Notes under the pieces: model-generated | What the model was told of the DNA's origin: nothing | Seen by the model: only the letters and a program-made list of their open reading frames with translations | Databases searched by the model: none | Translations under genes and position numbers: made by a program | Source of the DNA: Incurvaria masculella | Taxonomy: Eukaryota > Arthropoda > Insecta > Lepidoptera > Incurvariidae | Assembly (NCBI GenBank): GCA_946894095.1 | Contig: OX335660.1 | Coordinates: forward strand, 11,475,001 to 11,539,000 | Length of the DNA stretch: 64,000 nucleotides | Reading direction: 5' to 3' | Part shown: positions 49,901 to 52,032 of the stretch, one piece after another | Layout: every line of letters begins with the position of its first letter | Numbering within the stretch: position 1 is the stretch's first letter

Positions 49901-51501
49901 GACGCCACGCAGGTAACTTATCTGTCTGGATTTTGGCCGAAAATGTTACTTTCTAAGACAATTTTTTATCGCTTAGACACGAGCATTAATACAAAATAAT
50001 GTTATCTTCCCTTTTGGTTTATTTGAGATATCTTAAGATATCCTATATTATAGGATATCTTAAGATAGGTCTATCTTGAGATATCCTATATTATCTTTAT
50101 TTAAACATAATATCGTCACGGTATCAAGACACCTGAGCACAAACAAACTATACTGCTATATCGATCGATAAAATAATTTATTTCAATTTCATAAAAGTAG
50201 ACATTGTAATGACTTGCTTGCTTATTCAACAATGGGTTAAGAGGATAATGAAGAAATCGAGTTCCATGCAATGGCTCGTGCCTGTTTCCTCAGTCAAGTT
50301 AAGAAATATTTTTCTGAAAATTTGCACATTAAATAAATAAAATGATTTTTTATAACTTATATCCATGACATAAGCAGTAAACAGAGCCTCTAATCAAACT
50401 ACTAGTTGGCTTCCCAAAATTGCCGTGGTCGAATCATGATAGTCGGCTAAAGCTTGAGATAACATTATAATCACCTAGAGTGGTTATGTAAATATAATTG
50501 AATATTTATTCATAGCCAATATACGCCGAAATTGGCTCGTGTAAGCTAAGTGTGCGTGCGGGAATGATACGTTCATCGCAGACCACCCACGCAATTTATT
50601 ACGATTGGTCGATTGAAGCGAATCCCCGTTTTGATATTGCTTAGTTGAGCGTGATCACTTGCAGAAAAGCTATTACTTTCGTACACTTACGCACAACAAT
50701 GTCAAAAATTCAGAGCGGTTCACAGTCATTAGCTATAATTTTTGATCAAACGCAAATTATAAGTTGTGAAATTTATACGTTCTATGACGCTCTTTCAAAC
50801 ATTTGTTGTAACATTTCTCTACATGGTGCTCTTTTAATGCGCACACCACTGCAAGGTGTTGTTCTGGAGATAAAGGTAGGCAGCTAACCATTAAAGAAAA
50901 TTCCGAAATATCAAATAAAATATCGCAGTTCCCAAACATTTTAGTCGCGTGACTTCGACGAATTGTATGGGAACTGCGATTTTTTTCAACAGCTCCTTGT
51001 AGAGGTAGGCGAATTGAAGAGACCATCCTGTAATACACTGTTTGTAGCGCCGGCCAGAAAACTCGGGTATTCGGGACGCGGAACATCGAATGGTCGTTGC
51101 ACTAAATGGCGTCCGGTGCAGTTCTTCAATGTCCTTGAAACTCGAGAATATCAGGAGATAGCTAATTTGCAAGCGAAGCGACTGGCCGGCAATACCGTCA
51201 GTGTATGTATTCACTAAAACGTGGATGCGCTGCCGCCAGACGGATGAGTTTCGTTCGCCTCTCCTTTCTTACTCGAAGTGCGCTTCAGAACGTATAAAAT
51301 TCACAACGTATAATATGAATTCACTCTAAAATTATAGCTAATGACCAATATGTCCTGAATTTTAGATATTCTAAGGTAGACTCGTCGAGACATTAATTAA
51401 CGCCGTTGCAATACCAACAGGTTCAACATATTCAAGACGCCCTGAAGGAGTTTGGGATCGGACAAACGAAGCCGACTTCAACAGACGAGGAGCCTACATA
51501 G
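4877..51501 (+). CDS. Gycalpha99B: Soluble guanylate cyclase alpha subunit, 12 exons (5'-partial)
   Basis: Join of 4877-4959, 5354-5514, 8727-8938, 15293-15483, 25037-25215, 26511-26690, 26906-27044, 38699-38865, 43992-44135, 46440-46594, 49771-49912 and 51421-51501. All introns are GT..AG and the phases agree across every junction, giving 610 codons plus TAG. Domain order is H-NOX, HNOBA, signalling helix, class III nucleotide cyclase, as in insect Gycalpha99B and vertebrate GUCY1A. The catalytic motifs FSDIVGFT and ETIGDAY carry the two metal-binding aspartates that the alpha subunit contributes to the heterodimeric active site. The product is expected in the cytosol as a heterodimer with beta1, converting GTP to cGMP on NO binding to the beta1 heme. 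Drosophila alpha is about 676 residues, so roughly 60 N-terminal residues are missing and probably lie upstream. Three exons are locally amplified (listed separately). Family assignment is very secure; use of the extra copies is unknown. Confidence 0.96.
5354..5514 (+). CDS. Gycalpha99B: sGC alpha exon 2, H-NOX domain (canonical copy)
   Basis: The acceptor is a NAGNAG (ctccagcag): exon start at 5354 or 5357, both in frame and differing by one residue. The donor is CAG|GTACGT. The exon encodes the H-NOX helical core, with FMEQLGEHL, then [20 protein letters not shown], then SVHDVLHDQ. The His in LDSVHDVL aligns with the heme-ligating His of beta1; the fly alpha has Tyr there. Exon end phase is 0. 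It is followed directly by two degenerate tandem copies of itself. Confidence 0.93.
5515..5667 (+). pseudogene. Second tandem copy of sGC alpha exon 2
   Basis: A 153-bp unit repeating 5362-5514 with substitutions. Its 5' 45 bp have changed so that the frame now reads EQLGK then stop, and a GT..AG-bounded 45-bp pseudo-intron has arisen, ending ccttgtag at 5559. From 5560 to 5667 it keeps 36 open codons ([20 protein letters not shown] onward) in phase 0/0 with the donor CAG|GTACGT intact. Inclusion after exon 2 would keep frame, but a 45-nt intron is shorter than insects normally splice. Probably a non-functional copy. Confidence 0.75.
5668..5808 (+). pseudogene. Third tandem copy of sGC alpha exon 2, donor lost
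   Basis: The same 153-bp unit with a 12-bp deletion between GCACGAC direct repeats near its end. The donor is gone: CAG is followed by TATTTA instead of GTACGT. The ccttgtag acceptor-like site is retained at 5705-5712. It cannot be spliced as a normal internal exon. Confidence 0.78.
5809..7959. other. Intron 2 proximal part, no recognised feature
   Basis: AT-rich sequence with scattered short frames that look random. I see no coding or RNA signal. Confidence 0.5.
7960..8237. repeat. 139-bp tandem duplication in intron
   Basis: Two nearly identical head-to-tail copies (7960-8098 and 8099-8237) beginning aattattattagatcgtg and ending atcatacgttg. One of the few differences is aatttttaag versus aatgtttaag. 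Recent duplication. Confidence 0.92.
8727..8938 (+). CDS. Gycalpha99B: sGC alpha exon 3, C-terminal half of H-NOX
   Basis: Acceptor cttctcag|GACGAC, donor TTTAG|GTAACT, phase 0 in and 2 out. It encodes [20 protein letters not shown], then [20 protein letters not shown], then [20 protein letters not shown] to HFR. This matches the beta-sheet half of the alpha H-NOX. The YxSxR motif that holds heme propionates in beta1 reads F-T-T-E-S here (in LHFTTES), so heme binding by this domain is not expected. The donor is followed at once by a diverged ~152-bp tandem repeat (8958-9265). Confidence 0.95.
8958..9265. repeat. Diverged ~152-bp tandem duplication after exon 3
   Basis: Two copies sharing cggtgacgccgacacttttt, accttgacgaaagta, gggtcacagaaattgtta and acattttgtaacactat. 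It starts about 20 bp after the exon 3 donor. The frame is open across both copies on the + strand, but the composition is not protein-like. Confidence 0.8.
9300..9668 (-). pseudogene. mariner transposase, C-terminal fragment
   Basis: On the - strand it encodes [20 protein letters not shown], then [20 protein letters not shown] and [20 protein letters not shown]. These are diagnostic of mariner transposases (DNAPSH and APCDFFLF blocks). It is joined in the original element to the fragment at 14176-14499. Confidence 0.88.
10752..10887. mobile_element. Foldback element, ~55-bp arms
   Basis: Left aaccgacatcaaacactaaa and right inverse tttagtgttt..ttcggtt, with ttttggggtcgg / ccgacccaaaa near the centre. 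It abuts the repeat at 10890. Confidence 0.7.
10890..11199 (+). repeat. Lepidopteran GGTTCCGTACCCAAAGGG repeat, copy 1
   Basis: Starts cggttccgtacccaaagggt, carries tccgtccgtccgtctgt and ccgctataacaacaaata, and ends gtccggctcgcacttggccg plus a T run. Other copies are at 18111-18350, 29786-30038 and (partial, inverted) 47652-47712. An abundant moth family; class uncertain. Confidence 0.7.
11736..11880 (-). repeat. Copia 3' LTR
   Basis: 145 bp, + strand TGTTAGCGCAGTCGGG..CCAGTCTTAACA, identical to 13636-13780. The left target duplication AAATA is adjacent. Confidence 0.96.
11888..13675 (-). CDS. Copia Pol fragment: reverse transcriptase and RNase H
   Basis: An uninterrupted 595-codon frame. 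It begins at an ATG inside the 5' LTR, reads through the primer binding site (residues about 14-18) and continues into Pol. The reverse transcriptase (RVT_2 type) starts near residue 95, with [11 protein letters not shown] at 191-201 and the catalytic YVDD at 276-279. RNase H follows with YSDADHGG near 441, TEAE near 483 and VDNEAA near 518, ending with [10 protein letters not shown] near 567. Typical Copia polyproteins exceed 1,400 residues, so more than half is gone. The junction of primer site and Pol at GGGCCCTGG suggests one internal deletion. Frame integrity is notable for a deleted copy. Confidence 0.93.
   Translation of the reverse strand: MKKRFSSPPDCANRLWALEDEVEDILEYENDFNEGPSHAILEPEDEEIVVEEPSHLLRDRATLRHPKKLNDYVFQVGIESFPKTYNQAVKSDDQEHWIKAMEAELNSLRENEVWDLQELPVNRLALPCRWVYRIKTNADGSIDKYKARLVVKGFKQKEGIDYDETFSPVARMGTIRALLSVAAKESLHLVQFDVSTAFLNGVLTEEIYMKQPEGFCDSTKRVCRLKKSLYGLKQAPRCWNQEFVKILIQMKFKQSDADSCLFQKTIGEKKILIVLYVDDGLVAASDAIVANQFLNDLKTKLKITTKPASYYLGLEIQQTNDGLIKIKQEAYTKKILERFNMKDCNSIGTPIQKDSSTDLCNDNESQERNFPYREAVGALAYLMVGTRPDIAYAVGVASRTLENPSKSDWLKVKRIMRYLKGTITNGIMYKSDDRSEKINAYSDADHGGCEKTGRSTSGIICCFAGGAVTWMSQRQATVAISTTEAEIVAASEGARELMWLKRIFADLTQVKNTPVLKVDNEAAIKLAHNPQFHKRTKHIRIRHFFIREAVLNEDVEVQKVSSVLQVADILTKALPKPRFMQLCASMGLRSAETNH
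13636..13780 (-). repeat. Copia 5' LTR
   Basis: 145 bp, identical to the other LTR, followed on the right by the target duplication AAATA. The start codon of the remaining Pol frame lies inside it. Confidence 0.96.
14176..14499 (-). pseudogene. mariner transposase, N-terminal fragment with internal deletion
   Basis: Starts [20 protein letters not shown] and continues through the second helix-turn-helix ([27 protein letters not shown]) to [13 protein letters not shown] and [11 protein letters not shown]. About a third of a normal transposase, including the first catalytic Asp, is missing between ENN and QTVNKEY. The frame ends at the insertion. Confidence 0.85.
14691..15292. other. Intron 3 distal part, no recognised feature
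   Basis: AT-rich. The last 20 bp form the 3' splice site of exon 4 (gaatttcctcag). Confidence 0.5.
15293..15483 (+). CDS. Gycalpha99B: sGC alpha exon 4, Ala-rich linker and start of HNOBA
   Basis: Acceptor tttcctcag|GTATG completes the Arg codon of exon 3 (HFR then YEITSTP). Donor TTAG|GTGAGT, phase 1 out. The exon encodes a 28-residue Ala-rich, low-complexity stretch ([19 protein letters not shown]), then the conserved start of the HNOBA/PAS-like domain, [20 protein letters not shown] and LG. The fly has a Ser/Asn-rich linker in this position. Base composition is very GC-rich relative to the flanking introns. Confidence 0.94.
15484..16534. other. Intron 4 start, no gene; poly-G run
   Basis: No supported gene. 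A run of more than 14 G (about 16030-16047) lies in a GC-rich patch at 15940-16090. Confidence 0.5.
16535..16870. repeat. Dispersed repeat shared with 37110-37440
   Basis: Both start ggtcccgt(c/a)gcaa and share in order tgtcggtcacacg, tctcc(c/t)attaacggttgtt, ccaactaattactttt and ttttgtatgaaatt, ending near gttcacgcttg. Diverged; class unknown. Confidence 0.65.
17243..17380. mobile_element. Small MITE with gcctttttcacc ends
   Basis: Left gggcctttttcacccacctactgctga and right tcagcacttggtgaaaaccaggc form imperfect inverted ends around an AT-rich core. Confidence 0.5.
17640..17849. mobile_element. TTAA MITE fragment
   Basis: Right part of the TTAA family (agctataagtcgttttgtaa through gggaagggccaccTTAA); the left half is missing. 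Confidence 0.55.
18111..18350 (+). repeat. Lepidopteran GGGTTCCGTACCCAAAGGG repeat, copy 2
   Basis: tagggttccgtacccaaagg through gtccgtccgtccgtctgtca and gccgctttaacaacaaata, ending gactaggccagttttt. Truncated relative to 10890-11199. Confidence 0.7.
18451..18951. mobile_element. TTAA-flanked MITE, copy 2 (inverted)
   Basis: TTAAGGTGGACCATCCCGC at the left and GGGTTGGGCCGCCTTAA at the right; opposite orientation to 3354-3878 with matching interior. Central deletion. Confidence 0.75.
19013..19369. mobile_element. Foldback MITE (ggcccgtaagc ends)
   Basis: GGCCCGTAAGC / GCTTACGGGCC ends; ccccatacaaacg / cgtttgtatggg and aacaaatatctgtgtctgca / tgcagacacagatatttgta are inverted within it. It has no coding capacity. 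Confidence 0.75.
19495..19615 (+). mobile_element. SINE 3' fragment
   Basis: aattgtccgtgttttcatcc, agttcaatataggcac, ggtcctggcatggg and ttcgggaattcggtgtgtta match the 3' half of the SINE family. Confidence 0.6.
19616..21448. other. Intron 4, no gene; GT-rich patch
   Basis: AT-rich apart from a GT-rich low-complexity patch at about 19955-20045. No coding or RNA signal recognised. Confidence 0.5.
21560..21990 (+). pseudogene. LINE 3' end: last residues of ORF2 and 3' UTR
   Basis: A short frame reads [20 protein letters not shown] then VKEFLIDSL and stop at about 21671. This is the typical C-terminus of Jockey-like LINE reverse transcriptase ORFs. The following AT-rich stretch ends near tgaataaacgccac, resembling a 3' UTR. 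5' truncated. Confidence 0.55.
22768..23103 (+). mobile_element. SINE copy, head eroded
   Basis: tgcgagaggctatggtcaag, aagtgcatttcgttacgaat, aagcccgcccaggtcgg, gtgcagccgtgctcataaag and tccttcgggaat follow the family order and end in an A tail. Confidence 0.7.
23718..24117 (-). mobile_element. tRNA-headed SINE, near full length
   Basis: Poly-T at the left, then the conserved body, ending (read on the - strand) with a head carrying A box TAGCCTAGTGG and B-box-like ggttcaatacc, typical of RNA polymerase III promoters. Almost identical to 39115-39539. Confidence 0.85.
24231..24603. mobile_element. GC-rich insert with short inverted ends
   Basis: The insert sits between halves of the repeat that are contiguous at 28870. 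Inverted gcacttcacaa (24241-24251) / ttgtgaagtgc (24567-24577) lie near the ends; agtcat flanks both sides and may be a target duplication. Strongly GC-rich centre, no convincing frame. Class unknown. Confidence 0.45.
25037..25215 (+). CDS. Gycalpha99B: sGC alpha exon 5, HNOBA domain (canonical copy)
   Basis: Acceptor ctgtcgacag|GTAGCGG completes the Gly codon of exon 4 (VQLG-SGF). Donor GAG|GTCAGT, phase 0. It encodes [20 protein letters not shown], then [20 protein letters not shown], then [14 protein letters not shown] and ATSPAE. This corresponds to the fly segment with TYFDFKRPKG and FRDIVRRTYTPF. Five further 177-bp copies follow head to tail; only this first one has a 3' splice site and the complete 5' part. 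Confidence 0.95.
25216..26100 (+). pseudogene. Five degenerate tandem copies of sGC alpha exon 5
   Basis: Units end at 25392, 25569, 25746, 25923 and 26100; the period is exactly 177 bp (59 codons). Each retains the coding core ([20 protein letters not shown]) and the donor GAG|GTCAGT, but the 5' exon part is replaced by a diverged stretch starting gtcagtcggaagTGA. That puts a stop in frame, and there is no usable acceptor. Copy 3 has a further in-frame stop (CTG ATG TGA) at about 25466. Because the period is a multiple of three, long spurious frames are open on both strands. Confidence 0.85.
26101..26510. other. Intron 5, no recognised feature
   Basis: AT-rich, ending in the polypyrimidine/acceptor of exon 6. 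Confidence 0.5.
26511..26690 (+). CDS. Gycalpha99B: sGC alpha exon 6, end of HNOBA
   Basis: Acceptor ttttttcgcag|GGACTG, donor CAG|GTAATC, 60 codons, phase 0/0. It encodes [20 protein letters not shown], then [20 protein letters not shown], then [20 protein letters not shown]. This is one of the most conserved blocks in alpha subunits. It lies 215 bp upstream of exon 7. Confidence 0.97.
26906..27044 (+). CDS. Gycalpha99B: sGC alpha exon 7, signalling helix / coiled coil
   Basis: Acceptor tttaatcag|GACGG, donor CTGG|GTGAGT, phase 0 in and 1 out. It encodes [20 protein letters not shown] and [20 protein letters not shown] to LWLG. This is the heptad-like linker that transmits the regulatory state to the cyclase domain and contributes to alpha/beta pairing. 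It is followed by an 11.6-kb intron. Confidence 0.97.
27430..28170. repeat. Cluster of TTTTTGACGTTCTGCA motifs in both orientations
   Basis: At least a dozen near-copies of a ~14-bp motif (cagaacgtcaaaaa or its inverse tttttgacgttctg; variants gacaaaa / ttttgtcgttctg). They lie near 27438, 27489, 27517, 27611, 27662, 27725, 27887, 27951, 27985, 28013, 28069, 28090 and 28131. The motif is not seen elsewhere in the window at this density. It could be the subterminal repeat region of an unidentified DNA transposon or a cluster of protein-binding sites. Confidence 0.7.
28610..29090. repeat. Unclassified repeat, uninterrupted copy
   Basis: Inverted relative to 23600-24960. Shared strings: aagtctgacgattataag, tgcggaaacggtgtccattt and gaagcgtttcactacatatt. 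Confidence 0.7.
29786..30038 (+). repeat. Lepidopteran TTCCGTGCCCAAAGGG repeat, copy 3
   Basis: ttccgtgcccaaagggtgct through cctctgtccgtccgtctgtc and gagtccgactcgcatttgg. Diverged. Confidence 0.65.
30263..30493 (-). pseudogene. Jockey-like LINE ORF2 C-terminal fragment
   Basis: On the - strand: [40 protein letters not shown] and LNKL. This resembles the conserved end of LINE reverse transcriptase ORFs (TARLWN.LP, YNLGVFK). Isolated fragment. Confidence 0.65.
30537..30800 (-). mobile_element. SINE fragment, diverged
   Basis: atggatggctctaaccacac, atattaacccaatatatcac and aactggacggacaacatgga follow the family order on the - strand. Confidence 0.5.
31400..31766 (-). mobile_element. SINE copy
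   Basis: catggatggc, ccatgccaggaccttcccta, agcacggctacactgaactg and a head with gaccggggagaagatttgaa. A-box region eroded. Confidence 0.65.
31767..33532. other. Intron 7, no gene; pyrimidine-rich CACGTG patch
   Basis: No coding signal. At 32410-32640 the sequence is GC-richer, with cccctccccccacgtg. It could be regulatory, but nothing proves it. Confidence 0.4.
33533..33880 (+). mobile_element. 5S-headed SINE, copy 1
   Basis: The head gcctcagtgggcccagtggc, then gatcttggatgggtgcc and gaccgttgagagaggctggc, is 5S-derived. From gtggttcggattccacg onward it carries the same body and tail as the tRNA-headed SINEs (gtaggtcccc, gatggtcgaagcggcaatga, ccatccatgt) and ends in an A run. Confidence 0.8.
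33881..35083. other. Intron 7, no recognised gene
   Basis: AT-rich. A segment at 34986-35060 (gagtttcagcgaca, aatcagattttgaaaataatc) resembles 10425-10480. Nothing else recognised. Confidence 0.45.
35084..35145. repeat. Hairpin built from a tRNA 3'-half-like sequence
   Basis: gattcgaacctgcgaccttt is followed 17 bp later by its inverse aaaggtcgcaggttcgaatc; the arms are 25 bp with one mismatch. Each arm contains a B box (GGTTCGAATC) and looks like the T arm of a tRNA. Likely remnant of a tRNA-derived SINE or a snap-back copy. Confidence 0.6.
35201..35416 (+). CDS. Possible terminal exon of an unidentified gene
   Basis: A good acceptor (gaacgtctttag|GAAG) is followed by 71 open codons to [23 protein letters not shown], then [20 protein letters not shown], then [20 protein letters not shown] and [11 protein letters not shown]. 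The composition is charged and protein-like, and it does not belong to the cyclase, whose exon chain is complete. I do not recognise the family. It could be an exon of a gene nested in intron 7 on the same strand, or part of a duplicated or retrocopied gene. No partner exon was found. Confidence 0.35.
   Translation, partial: EEKDLRIIEEANEYVKDVSFRPNVRSHSVRFSMNLGTNALSTVDGESLMRKRGNALDTREYAIMARVKRKM
35709..35972 (+). pseudogene. Jockey-like LINE ORF2 C-terminal fragment
   Basis: [38 protein letters not shown] and [20 protein letters not shown] resemble the LRRRVASLCVFYR..HG and HHRTSR..HPH blocks found near the end of lepidopteran LINE ORFs. Isolated and 5' truncated. Confidence 0.6.
35973..37109. 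other. Intron 7, no recognised gene
   Basis: AT-rich sequence; short frames look random. Confidence 0.45.
37110..37440. repeat. Dispersed repeat shared with 16535-16870
   Basis: See the partner copy: ggtcccgtcgcaa, tatcggtcacacgtattttg, ctattaacggttgtttg, ccaactaattacttttgctc and gttcacgcttgatcgg. Confidence 0.65.
38578..38690 (+). repeat. Dispersed repeat forming the region upstream of exon 8
   Basis: gaaacgttttagtaactggt, gccagactcttgggctt, gtttcatttaaccata and cagtgctaatgtc match 30913-31030 in order. It runs to within 10 bp of the exon 8 acceptor. Confidence 0.75.
38699..38865 (+). CDS. Gycalpha99B: sGC alpha exon 8, cyclase domain with first metal Asp
   Basis: Acceptor ccccgcccgcag|GCGAG completes the Gly codon of exon 7. 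Donor AAG|GTGATT, phase 0 out. It encodes [20 protein letters not shown], then [20 protein letters not shown], ending in CEELDVYK. The Asp in FSDIVGFT is the first metal-binding residue of class III cyclases. Both flanks are dispersed repeats: 38578-38690 resembles 30913-31030, and 38876-38990 resembles 50230-50340. Confidence 0.97.
38876..38990 (+). repeat. Dispersed repeat just after exon 8
   Basis: ttaagaggataatgaggtga, atcgagttccat, tttcctcagtcaa and ttgcacattaaataaa match 50230-50340. It starts about 11 bp after the donor. Confidence 0.75.
39115..39539 (-). mobile_element. tRNA-headed SINE, full-length reference copy
   Basis: About 420 bp with its poly-A tail on the - strand (T run at 39119-39138). 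The head on the - strand contains TAGCCTAGTGGCGCGG (A box) and gggttcgataccaac (B box), a polymerase III promoter derived from a tRNA. The body includes ggtagggtttaagcccgccc and cattgccgcttccaccatc on the + strand. Mobilised by a LINE in trans. Confidence 0.88.
40421..40935. mobile_element. Foldback element with ~110-bp arms
   Basis: taggaggtcgcgaca, ggtaacgataacgtaaatgg, ctgggttcacagg, catccctctgaagc and ccaagtggttg reappear inverted at 40824-40935 (caaccacttgg, atcagagggttgg, cctgtgaacccag, ccatttaccttatc, tgtcgtgacctcc). Confidence 0.75.
41268..41652 (-). mobile_element. SINE copy
   Basis: acctgacatgaaaggctaaa, ccatgccagagccttccttc, aggggaaggggccctacagt and ctctagcccctactcctcga in family order. 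Head eroded. Confidence 0.7.
41985..42262 (-). CDS. Unidentified protein-like reading frame, C-terminal part
   Basis: On the - strand an open frame of about 92 codons ends at TAA (41985-41987). It includes [80 protein letters not shown] and SSRQ. The residue mix is protein-like and not repeat-driven. The frame runs upstream into a SINE fragment (42258 onward), so the 5' part is cut off. Family not recognised; it may be the end of a mobile-element or captured gene product. Expression is doubtful. Confidence 0.3.
42258..42430 (+). mobile_element. SINE 3' fragment
   Basis: attggtcgaagcaatattga, agtttaatagccgtgg, atggcatggctcc and gtattagccatccatgtcca, then an A-rich end. Confidence 0.6.
42790..43516 (-). 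mobile_element. SINE interrupted by a LINE 3' end
   Basis: SINE sequence stops at gatattagccaacatc (42840) and resumes at acatcgcaggagtaagttgc (43231), continuing to cacgcgcccctgaactagga. The insert is the LINE at 42841-43229, and AACATC is duplicated at both junctions. Confidence 0.75.
42841..43229 (+). pseudogene. 5'-truncated LINE: ORF2 C-terminus, 3' UTR and poly-A
   Basis: Frame [40 protein letters not shown] then [20 protein letters not shown] and K-stop at 43068 is the typical end of a Jockey-like LINE ORF2. It is followed by about 140 bp of AT-rich UTR and an A-rich tail, with a 6-bp target duplication AACATC. A dead-on-arrival insertion. Confidence 0.75.
43516..43991. other. Intron 8 end, no gene
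   Basis: AT-rich up to the exon 9 acceptor (gtttcgtctag). Confidence 0.5.
43992..44135 (+). CDS. Gycalpha99B: sGC alpha exon 9, cyclase domain with second metal Asp (canonical copy)
   Basis: Acceptor gtttcgtctag|GTGGAG, donor AAG|GTATCG, 48 codons, phase 0/0. It encodes [20 protein letters not shown], then [20 protein letters not shown] and THEGDPIK. The Asp in ETIGDAY is the second metal ligand. It is the first of four tandem copies at 200-bp spacing. I call it canonical because it best matches other alpha subunits ([10 protein letters not shown]). Confidence 0.96.
44192..44335 (+). CDS. sGC alpha exon 9b, tandem copy with Asp to Ala change
   Basis: Exactly 200 bp downstream of exon 9, same length (144 bp), same phase 0/0, own acceptor ctgtccgtctag|GTGGAG and donor AAG|GTATTG. 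It is fully open. The metal-binding motif reads [10 protein letters not shown], replacing the second catalytic Asp by Ala; ASGLHRRID becomes ARGVHRQLD. The intervening sequence to exon 9 is a 56-bp GT..AG segment. It could be a mutually exclusive or extra exon giving a catalytically dead alpha chain, or a decaying copy. Whether it is expressed is unknown. Confidence 0.55.
44392..44520 (+). CDS. sGC alpha exon 9c, tandem copy with in-frame deletion
   Basis: Third unit, again 200 bp on. Acceptor ctatccgtctag|GTGGAG, donor CAG|GTATTG, 129 bp (43 codons), phase 0/0, open. The catalytic Asp is retained ([15 protein letters not shown]). The end is shortened by 15 bp, so the tail reads CAQHPSIQ instead of [13 protein letters not shown]. 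It is splice-competent in sequence, but loss of the conserved loop suggests drift. Confidence 0.5.
44577..44728 (+). pseudogene. Fourth tandem copy of sGC alpha exon 9, broken
   Basis: The acceptor has changed from tctag|G to tctaag|T, which would shift the frame by one base. Reading in the original frame, the copy meets a stop (ACT AGT GCT TAA) about two thirds through, and the end of the exon is deleted before GGTATTG. It keeps [20 protein letters not shown]. Clearly non-functional. A foldback MITE begins at about 44792. Confidence 0.85.
44792..45100. mobile_element. Foldback MITE beside the exon 9 array
   Basis: cagagcctctatt / aatagaggctctg ends; ttacaaatc, cgctaagatcatcgatt and ggcaggcatttgagggatac occur inverted in the right half. 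Almost palindromic over about 100-bp arms, with no coding capacity. Confidence 0.8.
45101..45569. other. Intron 9, no recognised feature
   Basis: AT-rich, no coding signal. Confidence 0.5.
45570..46384. mobile_element. TTAA MITEs: partial copy joined to a full copy
   Basis: A partial element runs from TTAAGGTGGCCC (45570) to about 45819; a full inverted copy runs from TTAAGGTGGGCC (45820) to GGGCCACCTTAA (46384). The full copy ends 55 bp before exon 10, so exon 10's upstream intron sequence is mostly MITE. Confidence 0.75.
46440..46594 (+). CDS. Gycalpha99B: sGC alpha exon 10, cyclase domain
   Basis: Acceptor ttccggcag|ATGCGG, donor ACGA|GTAAGT, phase 0 in and 2 out. It encodes [20 protein letters not shown], then [20 protein letters not shown], then [12 protein letters not shown]. 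The segment usually written KMPRYCLFG in soluble cyclases reads [10 protein letters not shown] here, replacing the near-invariant Pro-Arg by Leu-Lys. The Asn of [11 protein letters not shown] is retained. Confidence 0.96.
46787..47118 (-). mobile_element. SINE copy, diverged
   Basis: ggctaatatcatgacggtag, gcttcgactatctttt, ggggaaggtgacc and gcagctcgcat-like blocks, then cacgcccctgaacta. Only moderate identity. Confidence 0.55.
47119..47651. other. Intron 10, no recognised feature
   Basis: No coding signal seen. Confidence 0.45.
47652..47712 (-). repeat. GGGTTCCG-type repeat, 3' end only
   Basis: aaaaaccgggccagtgcgaa, tcggactcgcacacgaagag and ttccgtacc are the inverse of the family's 3' end. 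Confidence 0.65.
48539..48874. mobile_element. MITE with ~65-bp terminal inverted repeats
   Basis: agtctgagttttcacc, aattggcgttt, acggcaaaccgatcgactgg and cgttttc at the left are inverted at 48800-48874 (ccagtcgatcggtttgccgt, aacgccaattt, ggtgacaacttagact). Non-coding. Confidence 0.8.
49771..49912 (+). CDS. Gycalpha99B: sGC alpha exon 11, end of cyclase domain
   Basis: Acceptor tgtcccgcag|GTGG completes the Glu codon of exon 10. Donor CAG|GTAACT, phase 0 out. It encodes [20 protein letters not shown], then [20 protein letters not shown] and TSGDATQ, matching the alpha C-terminus (PGFEF.., LPKEFP.., CYFLESF). A 39-bp near-perfect palindrome lies 117 bp downstream. Confidence 0.95.
50029..50067. 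repeat. 39-bp AT-rich near-perfect palindrome
   Basis: tatcttaagatatcctat and ataggatatcttaagata surround a 3-base centre. A related half (ctatcttgagatatcctat) follows. It lies 117 bp after the exon 11 donor. Confidence 0.85.
50068..51420. other. Intron 11, one dispersed repeat
   Basis: 50230-50340 is the partner of the repeat after exon 8. 50880-51000 contains an imperfect inverted repeat around ggaactgcgatt / aatatcgcagttcc. Otherwise no feature. Confidence 0.45.
51421..51501 (+). CDS. Gycalpha99B: sGC alpha terminal exon 12 and stop
   Basis: Acceptor aataccaacag|GTTCAA. It encodes [20 protein letters not shown] then TDEEPT and TAG at 51499-51501. The start VQHIQDAL aligns with VEHINVSM near the fly C-terminus. 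The 3' UTR end is not certain; ATTAAA at 51669-51674 is a candidate poly(A) signal. Confidence 0.88.
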   Translation, partial: VQHIQDALKEFGIGQTKPTSTDEEPT

Positions 51502-52032
51502 CCACAGAGTACAACTTTTCTAATTGATAGCATATTAATATAGAACATGTAATAGGTGCCCAATAATGCTGAAGAGACTTTGTACGGTAAGTTTGCTCAG
51601 CCACTTTGAGCATTAGTGTACTTAGGAAAACTTAGCGAATTTCTACTTTTTCTTGTAACTATGGTTTGATTAAAACATGTTTTTTTTTCGTTTTTGTTAA
51701 TTACGTAAGATGTGTAGATGTTTATTTATCATAACTATAAAAATCCATCTCATTAAGAGCAATAATGTCGTTAAGGGTAAGAGAGATATCCTCGTATTGA
51801 AGGATAATGATATTATTATCTGTACGAAGTTAAGTTGGCGAATCAGTGTATCTAGTCTGCTGTATGAGGCGATAGTTAAATAACTTATAAACATTGGCTT
51901 GTACTTCCAGACATCTTCTATTTCCTAGTCATATTATTGCGGAAAAGAAGTTTCAACAAACCGTGCTTAATTACAATTTGGTGGTGTATTGTTAATGTCA
52001 TTTTAATCCAGGATGTTACAGACTGACCAGAC
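51502..52032. other. Downstream of sGC alpha: probable 3' UTR and flank
   Basis: AT-rich. ATTAAA at 51669-51674 is the nearest poly(A)-signal variant I see after the stop. Confidence 0.35.
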
